64,000 nt of DNA from Meandrina meandrites (lineage: Eukaryota > Cnidaria > Anthozoa > Scleractinia > Meandrinidae). Position numbers and translations under genes: made by a program. The notes under the pieces are model-generated. The model did no database searches, had not been told where the DNA came from, and saw only the letters and a list, made by a program, of their open reading frames with translations. Shown one piece after another: positions 1 to 11,246 of this stretch. Numbering within the stretch: the first letter of the stretch is position 1; every line of letters starts with the position of its first letter. The stretch is from positions 1,205,001 through 1,269,000 of the forward strand of contig OY855912.1 of the NCBI GenBank assembly GCA_963693305.1, read 5' to 3'.

Positions 1-250
1 CAATAGAGGTGGTGTTTACAGCGGGCGAATGAAAATAGAGGTTCTAGAGAGGTAGTGTCTTACTGAATCAGAGCGCGCGTACTATTGTAGCCATATAATA
101 AAACTCGATAAAGCACGAGTGTGACGTAAACTTTATGGAGTTATAATGAACTCGAACTGACCAATCAAAGCGCGCCCAATTAGTCAAACATTTTAAAATA
201 CTAAATGAATTTCATGAACTCCAGAGTTGATAAACGTATTTTATGGTTAC

Positions 251-373
251 CAGTGCAATTTTTGCCATCTCCATGGAATCCATCTTTGCACGTACAGATG
301 TAGGATCCTCGGGTATTGTTACACGCAGCATTAACATCACAGCGGTGTGTTCCATTGGCGCACTCGTCTATAT
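251..373 (-). CDS. Exon: calcium-binding EGF domain (second EGF_CA)
   Basis: The exon is 123 nt, phase 1 to 1. It has a good acceptor (TTGTTGTAG before 373) and a GTAACC donor after 251. The peptide opens DIDEC and contains CNNT, the SYICTC aromatic-cysteine motif and DGFHGDG, the signature of EGF_CA (Asp, Asp/Glu and Asn calcium ligands, six cysteines). It is almost identical to the exon at 47920-48042. Confidence 0.92.
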
Positions 374-2239
374 CTACAACAACAAAAGGGATTCAGTTAT
401 TGGAATAAGGTTGACTTGAAGTCAGTAGTCTGTCTATTATTGGGCTGAAATTATTAGTTATTGAATAGAAAGCTACCTCAACTGAAACAAAATACAGACA
501 AAATGCATCCAGTTACCAGTGCATTTTTTGCGATCTCCATGAAATCCATCTTTGCATGTGCACTCATACGATCCCTCAGTATTCACACACTCAGCATTGT
601 CGTCACAGATGTGGGCCTCTGTAGTGCACTCGTTAACATCTAACACAGCAAGAAAAAACACGGTTATATAATTATGACGTGACATTTTATAATTTGCTGG
701 CTTTTAAATTCTAACAAAAGAAAAGGAAACTCACTCAACACAGAACATTGCAACGAAATAAACATATCAACATTAATTCTTGATTGGAAAGAAACTTCCT
801 TTTAAAAGAATTCTAACTGACAGGATCCTTACCAGTTTGCCAATTACAAAATTTCCAGGAGTTGAACAACTTTAGCGAACAGACGTTTACAAGACATATG
901 TATTCTCATGTATAAAGTTAAACATAGATTGTGTCCTAATAGCATTTGTAACATTTTTAACGAGCATACTTCCGCATATAATTTGAGACAATCAGATTTT
1001 TCTATCCCTGGATACAACACTGTTACTTATGGAAAGCACTCCTTGCGTTATGTAGGACCCAAACGATGGGGCAAACTTTCTACGGCTGACAGATCAGCCA
1101 AGACACTGCAGGCTTTTACAAACTGTATTCGCAAAAGAGATATAACTCGCTTAATGGACACTGGCTGTAAGGGCTGCATCCTATGCTGTACATAATGCCT
1201 CTCAAGTCAAGTTATAATTTTACAATTTAGTTAAAGATTTTAAGATTTTTCTATATTAAAGATTATAATAACATTTTTTATATAATTTATATATTTTTTT
1301 TATTGTAGTGATATTAGTATTAGTGTAGTCTTTAGTTTTTAGTAGTGTCCCCTAATTAGTATGGTGCTATTCCCAGGCTATAAGGTTCTTGACACTCAAA
1401 TAAAGATTCTTATCTTATCTTATCTTATCTTATCTTATCTTATCTTATCTTATCTTATCTTATCTTATCTTATCTTATCTTATCTTATCTTATCTTATCT
1501 TATCTTATCTTATCTTATCTTATCTTATCTTATCTTATCTTACGCGGGGCCACCGAACACAAATCCCTGAAGGTATACAGGGAGAGGATTTGAACCCGGG
1601 ACCTGCGGATTGCAAGTCCAGCGCCTTAACACAGTCTTAACCACTAGGCCACCTCGGGACTTATTTTATAATACTAACAAAAGCAGCATTTTCAAGAACC
1701 ACACTGAAAACTCATAATACTAAAATTACGTGAGTCAGTGTTTCCTACCGTTTTCACAATCACGGCCCGTAAATCCGGGAATACACAAACATTGATAATC
1801 TCTGTCTGTAAAACCAGCCTGACAGGTTGCTTTGTTCTTGCAAGGTTTCTTTGCACAAGCATTCTTAAAAGTAAAGCAATTAAACGAAAATTCTTGAAAA
1901 CAATGGCATCGAAAGATTTTTTTATCGCGTGTCTACGATATGCACAGTAACAGATTTTGCGAATATTTACCTCAGCTCCGCGATACACATAAGTTATGTT
2001 CCTCACGAGGTCGCCTGCGTGTTCGTTGTCGTGTTCATAAGTAGCGTTATTCAAATCACACTTGTGTTCTCCATTTGCCTCTTTCTCGTTTCTAAAATTA
2101 TAACTGACACAGTTTGGTTCCAGGTAACATTGCCATTCGCAGATATCCTCATTGCTGACGCGAATGGTTCGTATCACGTGATTCTTCAGCCGGCAGCCAT
2201 GAATGGGAGCACTGGTGAATCTTAACTCGCGACATTGAC
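251..2239 (-). CDS. Left paralogue, partial: PAN-EGF-EGF_CA-EGF_CA mosaic protein
   Basis: Four exons on the minus strand (2239-1971, 1863-1749, 639-517, 373-251) join with phases 1-0, 0-1, 1-1, 1-1. They encode a PAN/apple module, a plain EGF and two calcium-binding EGF modules, in the same order and nearly the same exon sizes (269/115/123/123 nt) as the complete gene at 11706-53041 (266/115/126/123). That gene suggests the rest of this one (discoidin domains, glycine-rich end) lies beyond the left edge. The matching signal-peptide exon should lie to the right of 2239, but I could not find it in the transposon-rich DNA up to 11.7 kb. The gene may therefore be intact with a long first intron, or 5'-truncated. 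Expected to be secreted or extracellular; the specific role is unknown. Confidence 0.85.
517..639 (-). CDS. Exon: calcium-binding EGF domain (first EGF_CA)
   Basis: The exon is 123 nt, phase 1 to 1, between acceptor GTGTTAG and donor GTAACT. The peptide begins DVNEC, with CVNTEGSYECTC and DGFHGD, so all six EGF cysteines and the calcium-binding consensus are present. It is the counterpart of 48871-48996 but clearly diverged from it. Confidence 0.92.
860..1408 (+). mobile_element. CR1/L2-like LINE fragment (C-terminal end of ORF2 and 3' UTR)
   Basis: A short open frame (about 866-1192) reads like the extreme C-terminus of CR1/L2-type LINE reverse transcriptases (YNLRQSDFSIPGYNT, SLRYVGPKRW). 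It is followed by an AT-rich 3' UTR ending in AATAAAGATTC and a pentanucleotide repeat. The element is strongly 5'-truncated and dead. It sits in the intron between the EGF (1749) and EGF_CA (639) exons, in the opposite orientation to the host gene. Confidence 0.8.
1409..1542 (+). repeat. (TTATC)n microsatellite tail
   Basis: About 26 near-perfect copies of TCTTA follow directly on the LINE 3' UTR. CR1/L2-like LINEs end in short tandem repeats rather than poly(A), so this is probably the expanded LINE tail. Confidence 0.9.
1545..1660 (-). mobile_element. tRNA-derived SINE
   Basis: On the minus strand there is a tRNA-like head with an A box (GTGGCCTAGTGGTTAAG) and a B box (GGTTCAAATCC), then a short body that runs into the pentanucleotide repeat. 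The D-loop region carries extra bases (GACTGTGTTAAGG), so it is not a functional tRNA. Confidence 0.7.
1749..1863 (-). CDS. Exon: EGF domain
   Basis: The exon is 115 nt, phase 0 to 1. The peptide starts [14 protein letters not shown] and ends [15 protein letters not shown], a six-cysteine EGF without the DxNEC calcium site. It is the counterpart of 49257-49371, from which it differs at only a few residues. Confidence 0.93.
1971..2239 (-). CDS. Exon: PAN/apple domain
   Basis: The exon is 269 nt, phase 1 to 0, with acceptor CTTCTTCAG and donor GAG|GTAAAT. The peptide runs from GQCRELRFTSAP through [17 protein letters not shown] and [13 protein letters not shown] to VYRGAE. The cysteine spacing and the C-x3-C...PNCVSYN pattern are typical of PAN_1/apple modules, which bind protein or carbohydrate in extracellular proteins. 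It is one codon longer than the paralogous exon 51496-51761. Confidence 0.92.
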
Positions 2240-2307
2240 CTGAAGAAGGAAGATTTTGACAAGCCGTTGGTGCTTCAAGCGCGTTTCTCACACCCTTTTG
2301 TTATTTA

Positions 2308-2967
2308 GGGCCTGTTTACATGGAGGTGGGGGACCCCGGGTAGGTAAGGTAACCCGCCCAGCCGTGGTCGAAAAATAGCTCGCGTTTACATGCAATCTTA
2401 TCACCCCGCGGTCCCGGGGTTAACTTCCTTGAGAAAATAGCGTGGCGAAGATTTTTTTTTTTTTTTTCACAGCATGATTTTCGTTGGCAGAGACAACGTT
2501 TTTCGTTGCTTTGTGTTATCGACTGATCTCTAAGTAGAGAAGAAGCGCGTGCTTCGATCGGGCCTTCACTTAAGGCATCACTTGAAATTTGAATACCTTC
2601 AGATTCTTCCTGATTGCCATCTTGATTGCGACCTTCGACACTAAGCAGATGAACCCGGCGAAAAAGCTCCCCACGCTGATATCCTCGAGACTGAAACATG
2701 TTGTTGCGGTTCCAATATGGCGGGCGTTTGGTTGTAGGTTCGGATTTGGCGCGTTTTGGTAACATGAACCGACCCCGGGTAGGCGGGTTACCCCACCTTG
2801 AAACGTTTACATGGCAAAAAGCGACCCCGGCTGGGAGGGTTACCCTACCCACCTATCATGTAAACGTGATCGAGAAAAAATGAGAGTTTATATGGAGAGG
2901 CGGGTTACCCCACCTAGGCTGGTTACCTCACCTGCCCGGGGTCCCCCACCTCCATGTAAACAGGCCC
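2308..2967. mobile_element. PIF/Harbinger-like MITE with TTA target duplication
   Basis: Long terminal inverted repeats start GGGCCTGTTTACATGGAGGT and end with the reverse complement. The element is flanked by TTA at 2305-2307 and 2968-2970, the target preference of PIF/Harbinger. It is 660 bp long. The open frames inside read through the repeats and resemble no transposase, so it is non-autonomous. It lies immediately upstream (in gene sense) of the left PAN exon. Confidence 0.8.
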
Positions 2968-3184
2968 TTAATATCGAAGTAAAGGAGAATAAAACGACAA
3001 TTTGAGGAGGAGTCGAACCCCTCAATCACATGTCACTATCGTCAGTAACTATTAATGACATATCTGCCAACTGATGGAAATTCATATTCAGCTAATTTTC
3101 AGCTGGCTATCCAAAATTGATCTTTCAAAGTAACTGAACAGATAAACGATAAGGTCTCAACTGTGGTACGAACTAGCCTTTACT

Positions 3185-4010
3185 TTAAAGTGCCAATGAA
3201 GTAAAAAATATTTATTGCTTATTTTTAAGGCTTTTCAAAATAAAGACGAATGGCGTTTTCCTTTTTGAATTATCTTTTTTCGTTTTAGAGATATTTAGGT
3301 TTTTGTATTATGCAAATGAGGAAAGTGATGACGTCATTAATCGTTCCACAAAAAGATAAATCACTTAATCAAGCATATCTCTTGGAGTATTAAAGCGGTG
3401 TTCTTCAAACTTGGCACGATCAATGTTCATCACAAAAGGCACAAGATGGCACCCGTTGCGCCGTTGCCATGGCAACAGTTTTGCCGCAAAGACTTATTTC
3501 TATTAACACTGACCTTCCCAGTTTATTCTTAACCAAAGGTGATGCACTCCCAACAAGCTAACGAAGATAGTTAAGCTAAGATGGGTACCACGTGTGTCCC
3601 ACGCCAGACCCACAGTTCATTTTTAAAGTGCTGCAAATGGAGATATTTTGTTTAAAACAGAAGGAGACTGGATCCAAGACTGCTGCCATGGCAACGGGTG
3701 CCATCTTGTGCCTTTTATGATGAACATTGATGGTGCCAAGTTTTAAGAACACCGCTTTAATACTTCAAGAGATATGCTTGATTCAGTGATTTATCCTTTT
3801 CTGAAACGATTAATGACGTCATCGCTTTCCTCATTTGCATTTTACAAAAACCTCAATATCTCCATAACAAAAGAAGATATTTAAAAAAGGAAAACGCCAT
3901 TTGTCTTTATTTTGAAAAGCCTTAAAAATAAAGACAATAAACTGCAAGGCTGACACTACGTAGAAATGAAAAATAAGCAGTAATTATTTTTTACTTCATA
4001 TGCACTTTAA
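3185..4010. mobile_element. Foldback/TIR element with TTAA ends, copy 1
   Basis: Arms of roughly 300 bp are inverted copies of each other (for example CCGTTGCCATGGCAAC on one side and CCATGGCAACGGGTGCC on the other). The ends read TTAA-AGTGC and GCACT-TTAA. A second copy lies at 19644-20429 and an element with the same ends at 54290-54852. No coding capacity is seen. The TTAA ends suggest a piggyBac- or Kolobok-like MITE, but the class is inferred. Confidence 0.75.
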
Positions 4011-4202
4011 CAGCAAATTTCATATCTTTTGTAGACTCCATAAAATTCTTTTTTTAACTGACGCTGTTTCATATTTGGAGCTAATTAAAATAATTAATAT
4101 GTCCAAAGCCTTCATCACGTGATTACATAAGGAGGGGGACATTGGGGTTTGCGGTATTGCGGTATTGGCCAATTTTTCATGCGGTATTTCGGTAATTTTA
4201 AT

Positions 4203-4365
4203 TTGTTTGTTTGATTTATTTGAGCGAGGGAAGAGTTCCAACGCTGTGGGATGCCATTTATGATATTAAAACCAAGAAGTTACGGAACTTTCTAGGTTTT
4301 AATACTTCGGTTTTTATAGTTTATGTAAGTAACGGGTGAAAACTGCAAAAACAACGATCCGAATG
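4203..4365 (+). repeat. 163-bp direct repeat, copy 1
   Basis: The segment TTGTTTGTTTGATTT...GATCCGAATG is repeated with no difference I could see at 6344-6506, a spacing of 2141 bp. The identity implies a recent duplication or gene conversion. Confidence 0.85.
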
Positions 4366-4710
4366 AACGGCCGAGTGAACAGCCCAGCATGTGCATAAGC
4401 TCATGAAGCTCTGAACAAACAGACCGAACAGACGAAGGTCGAGAATGCAGAAAGTCATCCACACGACTGACTGACTAGAGGGTTTAATTGAGTAGTAAAA
4501 TGAAGTAATTATAAAAAGGTTATGTTTTGTATGAATAACAGATGCGATCTATACCAACGGCAGACTGAGTGAACGGAAGAATGAACAGACAGACAGACAG
4601 GTGCATAAGCACCCTACTGCCTGAGCAGACAAACCGAACAAACGAGAGAGCCGAAAATACAGAAAGTCATCTATGTAAATGACTGACTATGGTGTTTTAC
4701 TTAGTAACCC
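4321..4710 (+). repeat. Diverged repeat block, copy 1
   Basis: The block contains GAATGAACGGCCGAGTGAAC, GTGCATAAGC and GACTGACTGACTA-type motifs. It is matched by a diverged direct copy at 5612-6000. Each block is built from two subrepeats of about 200 bp (AACGATCC/CCAACGGC... through CAGAAAGTCATC...GACTGACT). Confidence 0.7.
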
Positions 4711-5035
4711 TACAATATTTTATCGTTCAGGTGAATTTATTTAGCTATTTAAAATAAGCAATTTAGTGAGCTCACTAGTAAATCGAGGTAGATTGATAAA
4801 TAATAATAGTTGCCTGCTCAGAAAGTCTGCCATTCTCGTCAGGGGCACAGTGACAGACCCGTTAGAGAGATGAATATTTAGCGAGAAGCACGCGAGAAGT
4901 CAGTGTCAGAGAAGCGCGCGCGGGAAGACGTTACATTGATCTTTCTATCCGTACTGTAACGTATTTTAACTAAAAGCCAAATCAGGGTGAATCTCTCTAA
5001 ACACACGTTTCAAACTGTGGTACCACAGCTGGCCC

Positions 5036-5059
5036 ATTTTTTTTTTTTTTTTTTTTTTT
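5036..5059 (+). repeat. Poly(T) tract
   Basis: An uninterrupted run of about 22-24 T. It could be a reversed poly(A) tail, but no adjacent retroposon body was recognised. Confidence 0.8.
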
Positions 5060-5611
5060 ACGTGCCTGAGCTTGCTGCTATCAATCTATATCGATTAAAC
5101 ATTTTAAATGGTTATAAAACGACAAAAGTATAATGCTAAAAGTTAAAGTTCGTTGATTGTGCTTTGACATTTAGTCGTGAGAATCGACATTTAAGCAAAT
5201 TGTGCTGTATTCTAATCAAGCTTTTGCAGCTATTTTGTAAACAACGTTTTTAGGATGAAGTAAGCTTATTTAAATCTTAAGTTAAAAGCAAAATACTAAA
5301 CTTACCATTGAAAAATTGAGCGCCTGGTACAGAGCGAAGTCATTTGGTCGTTTCAACTTGAATGCTCGCGAAGACTGTTTGTACGCGCGTACTTTTATTT
5401 AAACGGCCGCATTAAGCGCGCGCAATCTGGGCATTGAAAAAGTCTTCATTGGCATAGTGTAGCGCGCGGTTTATAAGCTAAAAGTTAAAGTATTTTTATT
5501 CGTTTAAGCAGAGAAGTAGTTTTGAAGTTTCAGGTTTCCATTTTAGAAATTGAAACCAATAAGTTAAGCAGTTCCAGCAGTACTCTAGGTTTGAAAAAAT
5601 TCGGAATATTA

Positions 5612-6000
5612 TTGTTTATGTAAGTAACAGATGCATACTGCGCCAACAACGATCCGAATAAAAGGCCGGATGCACAGCCCAAACATGCGCATAAGCACAT
5701 GAGGGTCTGCACAAACATATCGAGCAGACGAAGGCTGAGAGCACAAAAAGCCATCCAAACGACTGACTGACTAAAGGGTTTAACTAAGTAGTAAGTGAAG
5801 TCCTTACAATTATGTTTGTGTGAATAGCAGACGTAATCCACACCAACGGCAAACTAAATGAACGGAAGAGTGAACAGCCAGAAAGGTGCATAAGCACCTG
5901 AATGCCTGAGCAAACATACCGGACAAACAAGAGAGCCGAAAAAGCAGAAAGTCTTCTTTGCAAATGACTGACTGTATGGTTTTACGTAGTAGTAACCTGT
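5612..6000 (+). repeat. Diverged repeat block, copy 2
   Basis: Direct copy of 4321-4710, sharing TTTATGTAAGTAAC, CCAACAACGATCCGAATAAA, ACGACTGACTGACTA and AGGTGCATAAGCACCT segments in the same order but with many substitutions. No gene is seen. Confidence 0.7.
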
Positions 6001-6343
6001 TGTTCTTATGAAAATTCTTTAACTTTTCATCGTTATAAAGTACAATTATATTAAAATTAGGAAATTAAATATTTAAACCTAATGAAATGGCAAAAGACCA
6101 CAAAAAGTTAACGGGCCATGGGTCGCCTTCCCGGATACATCCATCCGTCTTTACAGAAAGCCGGACCGCCTTTGGCAATACCGTCTATCTGTGGGTACAA
6201 GTGCAATGTCGTTCTACAGACATACTCGTCTTTCACATGAGCGAGAAGAGGTCTGACACAACAGACCCACGGTGGACTGGATCGTAGGTTGGACATAGTC
6301 CGCCATATGGTGGGATAAAATCCGGCATATGGTTTGAAGCAAA

Positions 6344-6506
6344 TTGTTTGTTTGATTTATTTGAGCGAGGGAAGAGTTCCAACGCTGTGGGATGCCATTT
6401 ATGATATTAAAACCAAGAAGTTACGGAACTTTCTAGGTTTTAATACTTCGGTTTTTATAGTTTATGTAAGTAACGGGTGAAAACTGCAAAAACAACGATC
6501 CGAATG
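6344..6506 (+). repeat. 163-bp direct repeat, copy 2
   Basis: Matches 4203-4365 base for base as far as I can read. The flanks diverge at once on both sides. Confidence 0.85.
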
Positions 6507-8249
6507 CACAATTTAATATTATATTAAAAAGGACTTTGATTTTAATAAAGCTGTTTTCATTCCCACAATTGTAACTGACTGCAGCTATAGATACCCGGGT
6601 TCGATCTTTGCCGCCGAAACTTGTGAAACGAAATTGACCTCTCGGGTCAAGGCAGCACGAGCGCTTCTCGGCATGACAGCTTAGTGCAGCTTAGTTTGAG
6701 AACCATGGTCAGCTCTGTTGTGTTGCACAAATGAACCTCTTAGGACTGCTTGAATCTCCTGAATTTCTCGTACAAATAATTTTTTCTTATGAGTATAATT
6801 TAGCGGGGCCTACGTGCAAATTAAATGCGGGAATGTGTAGACATCCGCTCTGTTCGACAAACCTTAAGATTTAAACCACCGGTTTAGCACTTTTAGCTCT
6901 CCTCAGCGTATAATTAAGATATTTTATGGAATTCTGAGCCGGACTGGCCAAAACGTTGTGAAAACAATCGCTTTATACGGCTCCGAATTGCTCGTCAACT
7001 CCACTTTCCCATACATTGATCTTACGGATATCTATTTGTTTGTCTGAGTCACACCGGGGGATCAAAATTTGTGACGTCATTAGTGCACAGCGCTATTGAT
7101 CCAAACTTTACATGTAACTTTGATTGTCACATAATAACACCTTCTGCAACCACAACGAAAAATTCTCTGCGTGATCCGCCAAATAAATCTAATTATCTTC
7201 GGGACAAAAAAATAGCTGCTTGCGGCTCCTCGTGGTGCAGCCGAAAGGACCGAAGGCTCTAGGCTTGAGAATACCGCCGCTGCATAAAAAGTTTCATTAT
7301 CAACTGTTTCTGTGCCTCTGCGCACGCTCTGTATCAGGGACCACTACGTAGTGCGCCGGAGTTGGGTGAATCACAGCCTCAGCCTCTGAGCGTGCGCGTA
7401 CTTATCGGTGCTTGGGGCGGCAGCCTCAGACTAATTCGTATGTCACGGTCACGCAAGTGTCACGCATAGATATCGCGAGAGAAAACTGTCTACAATCGCG
7501 TATCACGAGTTTTGCCCCTTACTAGCTGCGCAGTCTTGATGATGATTGATTTTCAAGAAAATAAAATGGCCGGAATTATAACACCAAAGAGTTCGTTGAG
7601 CTATTTTTTTTAAAGCTTAGGTATGCGCAAATAAACCTCGGACCGATTCCAATCGGAGCTTTCCAGGATCGCTTGTTTTCAACGCTGATCAAAAGAAACA
7701 AAGGCTCTGGGCACGAGACTGCTGTTTTACAGTTTATTTTATCGCAGGTTTAACTGTGAACAGTCACCTATATTTTTTGTACTGAAATCGTTTGGCCGTC
7801 ACGTTTGATCGTGGAGCTGCCATCTTGGACAGCTGAATGATTTCAGCTCAGTCTAATGGCAGGACGCCATTTTATTTCAGTTGAAAGAGGCCGCAGTACC
7901 TGACGTCCAAAACAACACAGTTATGCTATCTTTTAGCCAGTGACAACTGAACTATCGCTGTTTTTAGGATTAACTACGTCTGGCTTAAACTGCCACATTT
8001 GTAGTAACTGAGGGCTAGTGAAGCAAGGAAGCTTGACGTGCTGAGGCTATTTGTTCGTCCTGACTCTTTTAAGGAATATATCAAAATAATTAGCGGGGTT
8101 ATTTTGGTGATGTACAGAATGAAACCACTAAAGTGACATTTTTGTAGGGTAAATTAATCCCAAAGAAAAAAATAATCCAACAATAAAGGATGTTTGGTTC
8201 TGAGGAAGGTAACTAAAGAGGGACTAAGAGCTCAGCAAGTGATTAGTTT
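6507..8249. other. No recognised gene
   Basis: Non-coding AT-rich DNA without a convincing exon on either strand. This interval would be a natural place for the missing 5' exon of the left paralogue, but no signal-peptide-like exon with a donor was found. Confidence 0.5.
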
Positions 8250-8393
8250 TCATTGTGACCGCGGTTTACGACTGAGTCACACTGTAATTTCCAAAACACA
8301 AACAAACAGATGACTGAAAAACTGTTTTATTAATAGCACCACATAAGGTTTTCAGTCGAATACTAATTATGACAATGTTAGAAGCTGTAATAA
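8250..8393. repeat. Segment related to DNA downstream of the right paralogue
   Basis: Motifs GACCGCGGTT, AAACAAACA and TTTTATTAATAGC, then GTTAGAAG, occur in the same order at about 57130-57255. Both segments lie downstream of a glycine-rich terminal exon, so the cluster duplication probably extended into 3' flanking DNA. Confidence 0.55.
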
Positions 8394-8395
8394 TT

Positions 8396-8605
8396 CAGGG
8401 ACCGCGGAGACCATTTCAAAGTGGTAGGGCTAGCCGAGTATACTAGCACTTCGTGAAGCGCATACGCAAGAGTAGACGTGTTTCGTTACTTTTAAGTGGT
8501 AAATTTAATACATTACCCATGTCATCTGGAGCCTTAAAAAATCAACGCAAGCAAAAAAGTGGTAGGGCTATAGCCCTACCAGCTCCTCCCCCTCCGCGGT
8601 CCCTG
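8396..8605. mobile_element. TIR MITE (CAGGGACCGCGG ends)
   Basis: The ends CAGGGACCGCGGAG and CTCCGCGGTCCCTG-type form inverted repeats about 210 bp apart. The related flank at 57240-57265 reads straight through without it (GTTAGAAGTTATAATTTACC), which acts as an empty site. The CAGGG terminus is hAT-like; the target duplication is unclear. Confidence 0.7.
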
Positions 8606-9287
8606 AATATACCGTTTACATCACTGATCAAAACTATGTTACACTGAACCAGATTTTAAAAGTTAAAAATCGTTGACAAAACTGAAAGCCTAAATTTCAC
8701 GCAGCCTGCAATATGAAAATTATAACTCAATAAATTTTACAGGTACCTTTATGTACAAATAAATCGAAGTTGTTTTAACTTAACAGCTCTTAAACATGTC
8801 TAAGCTTTGGTGTAAACGGTATTCTTACATTAATAAACACTTGACAATAAATATTCAATCTAAGATTAAAGTAAAACTCCAACGCCACAACATAAAGCAA
8901 TGCGCCCATTTGTTCAAAATACACAATTAGCGTGAAATTCAGTCAATCGTAACTATGTAATTTTTCTGTGAAATTTTCATTTTAAGCTAAACCAAACTTA
9001 ACTTTTCGTGGGGTTAAATCATACAAGCTTCCATGCACACCTGCATAACAGTCAGGTAACTTTTTAATGTACAAAACAATTAATATTAAATTATGCTAAA
9101 CTAAAAAAAAAGCATTTACATGTGTCTACGCCTCGGTTTAAACGGTGATCTTAGATTAATTAGCACTTAATAATAAATATTGAATCTTAAATTACAGTGA
9201 AACTCTTCCGCCACTCCATAAAACAATGGGCTCAATAGCTGCTCAAAGCTAACCTAATTTTGTCTGTTGGTCGACTTATTAGTTTAG
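8606..9287. other. No recognised gene
   Basis: AT-rich non-coding DNA downstream of the middle gene. Two diverged stretches look repeated (CTAAGCTTTGGTGTAAACGG near 8800 and CTACGCCTCGGTTTAAACGG near 9125). Confidence 0.5.
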
Positions 9288-9451
9288 GTAATCACATGGA
9301 GCCAAGTAAAATTAAGGATTAATGCCACACGCGTTTTCAAGCTGAAAAGAAATTGCCCGAGTAGTGCAGGACGCCGGCAATTTCTGCAACTCAGTTCTGG
9401 CTAGACACGCGTGATATTGATCCCTAATTTTACTCGGCTCCATGCGATTAC
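9288..9451. mobile_element. Short hairpin MITE
   Basis: The arms GTAATCACATGGAGCC...CACGCGT and ACGCGTG...GGCTCCATGCGATTAC are inverted copies about 45 bp long. The element is 164 bp overall and sits beside the large foldback element that begins at 9461. Confidence 0.65.
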
Positions 9452-9841
9452 TTGTTTTTGACATAGAGGGCAAAATTAAAAAAAATCTCCATGGCTCGAA
9501 GCCATTCCTTCCTCAGAAAATCAAACAGAAAAACAGCAACATCGAGCAAACCCTAACGTTTAGAACAGGATAATAAACGTTGACAGTTATGTAAGTCGTG
9601 CAGAAAAAAAAAAGGAACAAGCGTACACTCAATGAACCAAGTAACACGTATTTCCAAGATTTGAAGCTTTCTGTTACGAGCTGCTTGGCATGTCAATCCT
9701 CAGATATCGATTACGGCAAACGACTAGTCCAAACAAAATTGTAGAGGTAATTATTTCTCCCGCTTAATTTGACGTTCTTCTTTCTTTGAACAAACTCTGT
9801 GCTCTTTACTCTGGGTTGCGTGTGATGAACCCGTATTTGAC

Positions 9842-10417
9842 CACAGGCCGCCCAGACGTTGTATTCGATTCTTCAGGCGATAAGACAATGTATGAGAATA
9901 CTTTGAACATTGCTCTAAATAGAACTTGTATTAAAGATTTGAATAAAAATGTCTTACACTATGTTTATCTTACGTTATTTTGACATTTCTGTGCTCCTGG
10001 AGTGGTTTAAAGCTGTTAAGACGAAATTTTCATTCTGAGGTGTGCTTTCCCTAAAGAGAAACGAAAGGCAGGCGACCTAGTTCGCCAACGGTCCGCACTC
10101 GAAGCTCCATAAATCCCACAAAAATGGTCGAATCTCGCCAAAATTGCTTCAATACAACCGTCGATAATTCTTCTTTCGATTTCCTTCACCTAAGGTTCCA
10201 AAGTTTATCTAAACTGCCTGAAAAGCGCTCGTTTTCGAGCGCTGGGTTTCCATTTTTGCAATGTCTGAATGCGTGGTCAGTTATCTTGGGCACAAGATTC
10301 AAATTTTAGCTTAGCGACCGTGCCATAGCGACAAAAGTCACCCTCAACCGTGGGGAGGCACAGGGCAATTTGCGTCATGCAAAATACACCGTGCGATGGT
10401 CCCTGGGGAAATTTCAC
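9842..10417 (+). repeat. Left arm of long inverted repeat
   Basis: Reverse-complement match to 10671-11246 with only a few mismatches, running from CACAGGCCGCCCAGACG to GGGGAAATTTCAC. The transcribed arms would fold into a very long hairpin. Confidence 0.88.
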
Positions 10418-10670
10418 CGGAAAAGGCAGGAAATCTCTGAGACAGCGCGTAAACTCAGATCGGTTCCCGGTTGCTTAGAGAATGTTTCTTAGTTGAACTG
10501 AAGTTTTCAGCAGTGCTCCTTAGCGCTAAAATCAGTTTGCCAGGTGTGTGTATTTACTGACAGTTCGCTAGTTGTGTTTTGCCAAGTGTGTTTTTAGTTA
10601 ACAAGTGCGTTTTTAGTAAACAGTGCTTTTAAACTGTACGCAGTGAGTTCATAGATTTCCCGCCGTTTCA

Positions 10671-11246
10671 GTGAAATTTCCCCAGCGACCATCGCACGGT
10701 GTATTTTACATGACGCAAATTGCCCTGTGCCTCCCCACGGTTGAGGGTGACTTTTGTCGCTATGGCACGGTCACTAAGCTAAAATTTGAATCTTGTGCCC
10801 AAGATAACTGACCACGCATTCAGACATTGCAAAAATGGAAACCCAGCGCTCGAAAACGAGCGCTTTTCGGGCAGTTTAGATAAACTTTGGAACCTTAGGT
10901 AAAGGAAATCGAAAGAAGAATTATCGACGGCTGTATTGAAGCAATTTTGGCGAGATTCGACCATTTTTGTGGGATTTATGGAGCTTCGAGTGCGGACCGT
11001 TGGCGAACTAGGTCGCCTGCCTTTCGTTTCTCTTTAGGGAAAGCACACCTCAGAATGAAAATTTCGTCTTAACAGCTTTAAACCACTCCAGGAGCACAGA
11101 AATGTCAAAATAACGTAAGATAAACATAGTGTAAGACATTTTTATTCAAATCTTTAATACAAGTTCTATTTAGAGCAATGTTCAAAGTATTCTCATACAT
11201 TGTCTTATCGCCTGAAGAATTGAATACAACGTCTGGGCCGCCTGTG
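10671..11246 (-). repeat. Right arm of long inverted repeat
   Basis: Mirror of 9842-10417. The 253-bp spacer between the arms (10418-10670) has no recognised content. Confidence 0.88.

Noticed and set aside
1409..1542. Regular short repeat array
   Set aside because: Continuous 5-bp repeats without spacers; a microsatellite, not a CRISPR array.
2316..2852. 178-codon minus-strand frame
   Set aside because: It lies wholly inside the Harbinger MITE and reads through its inverted repeats; no protein motif.
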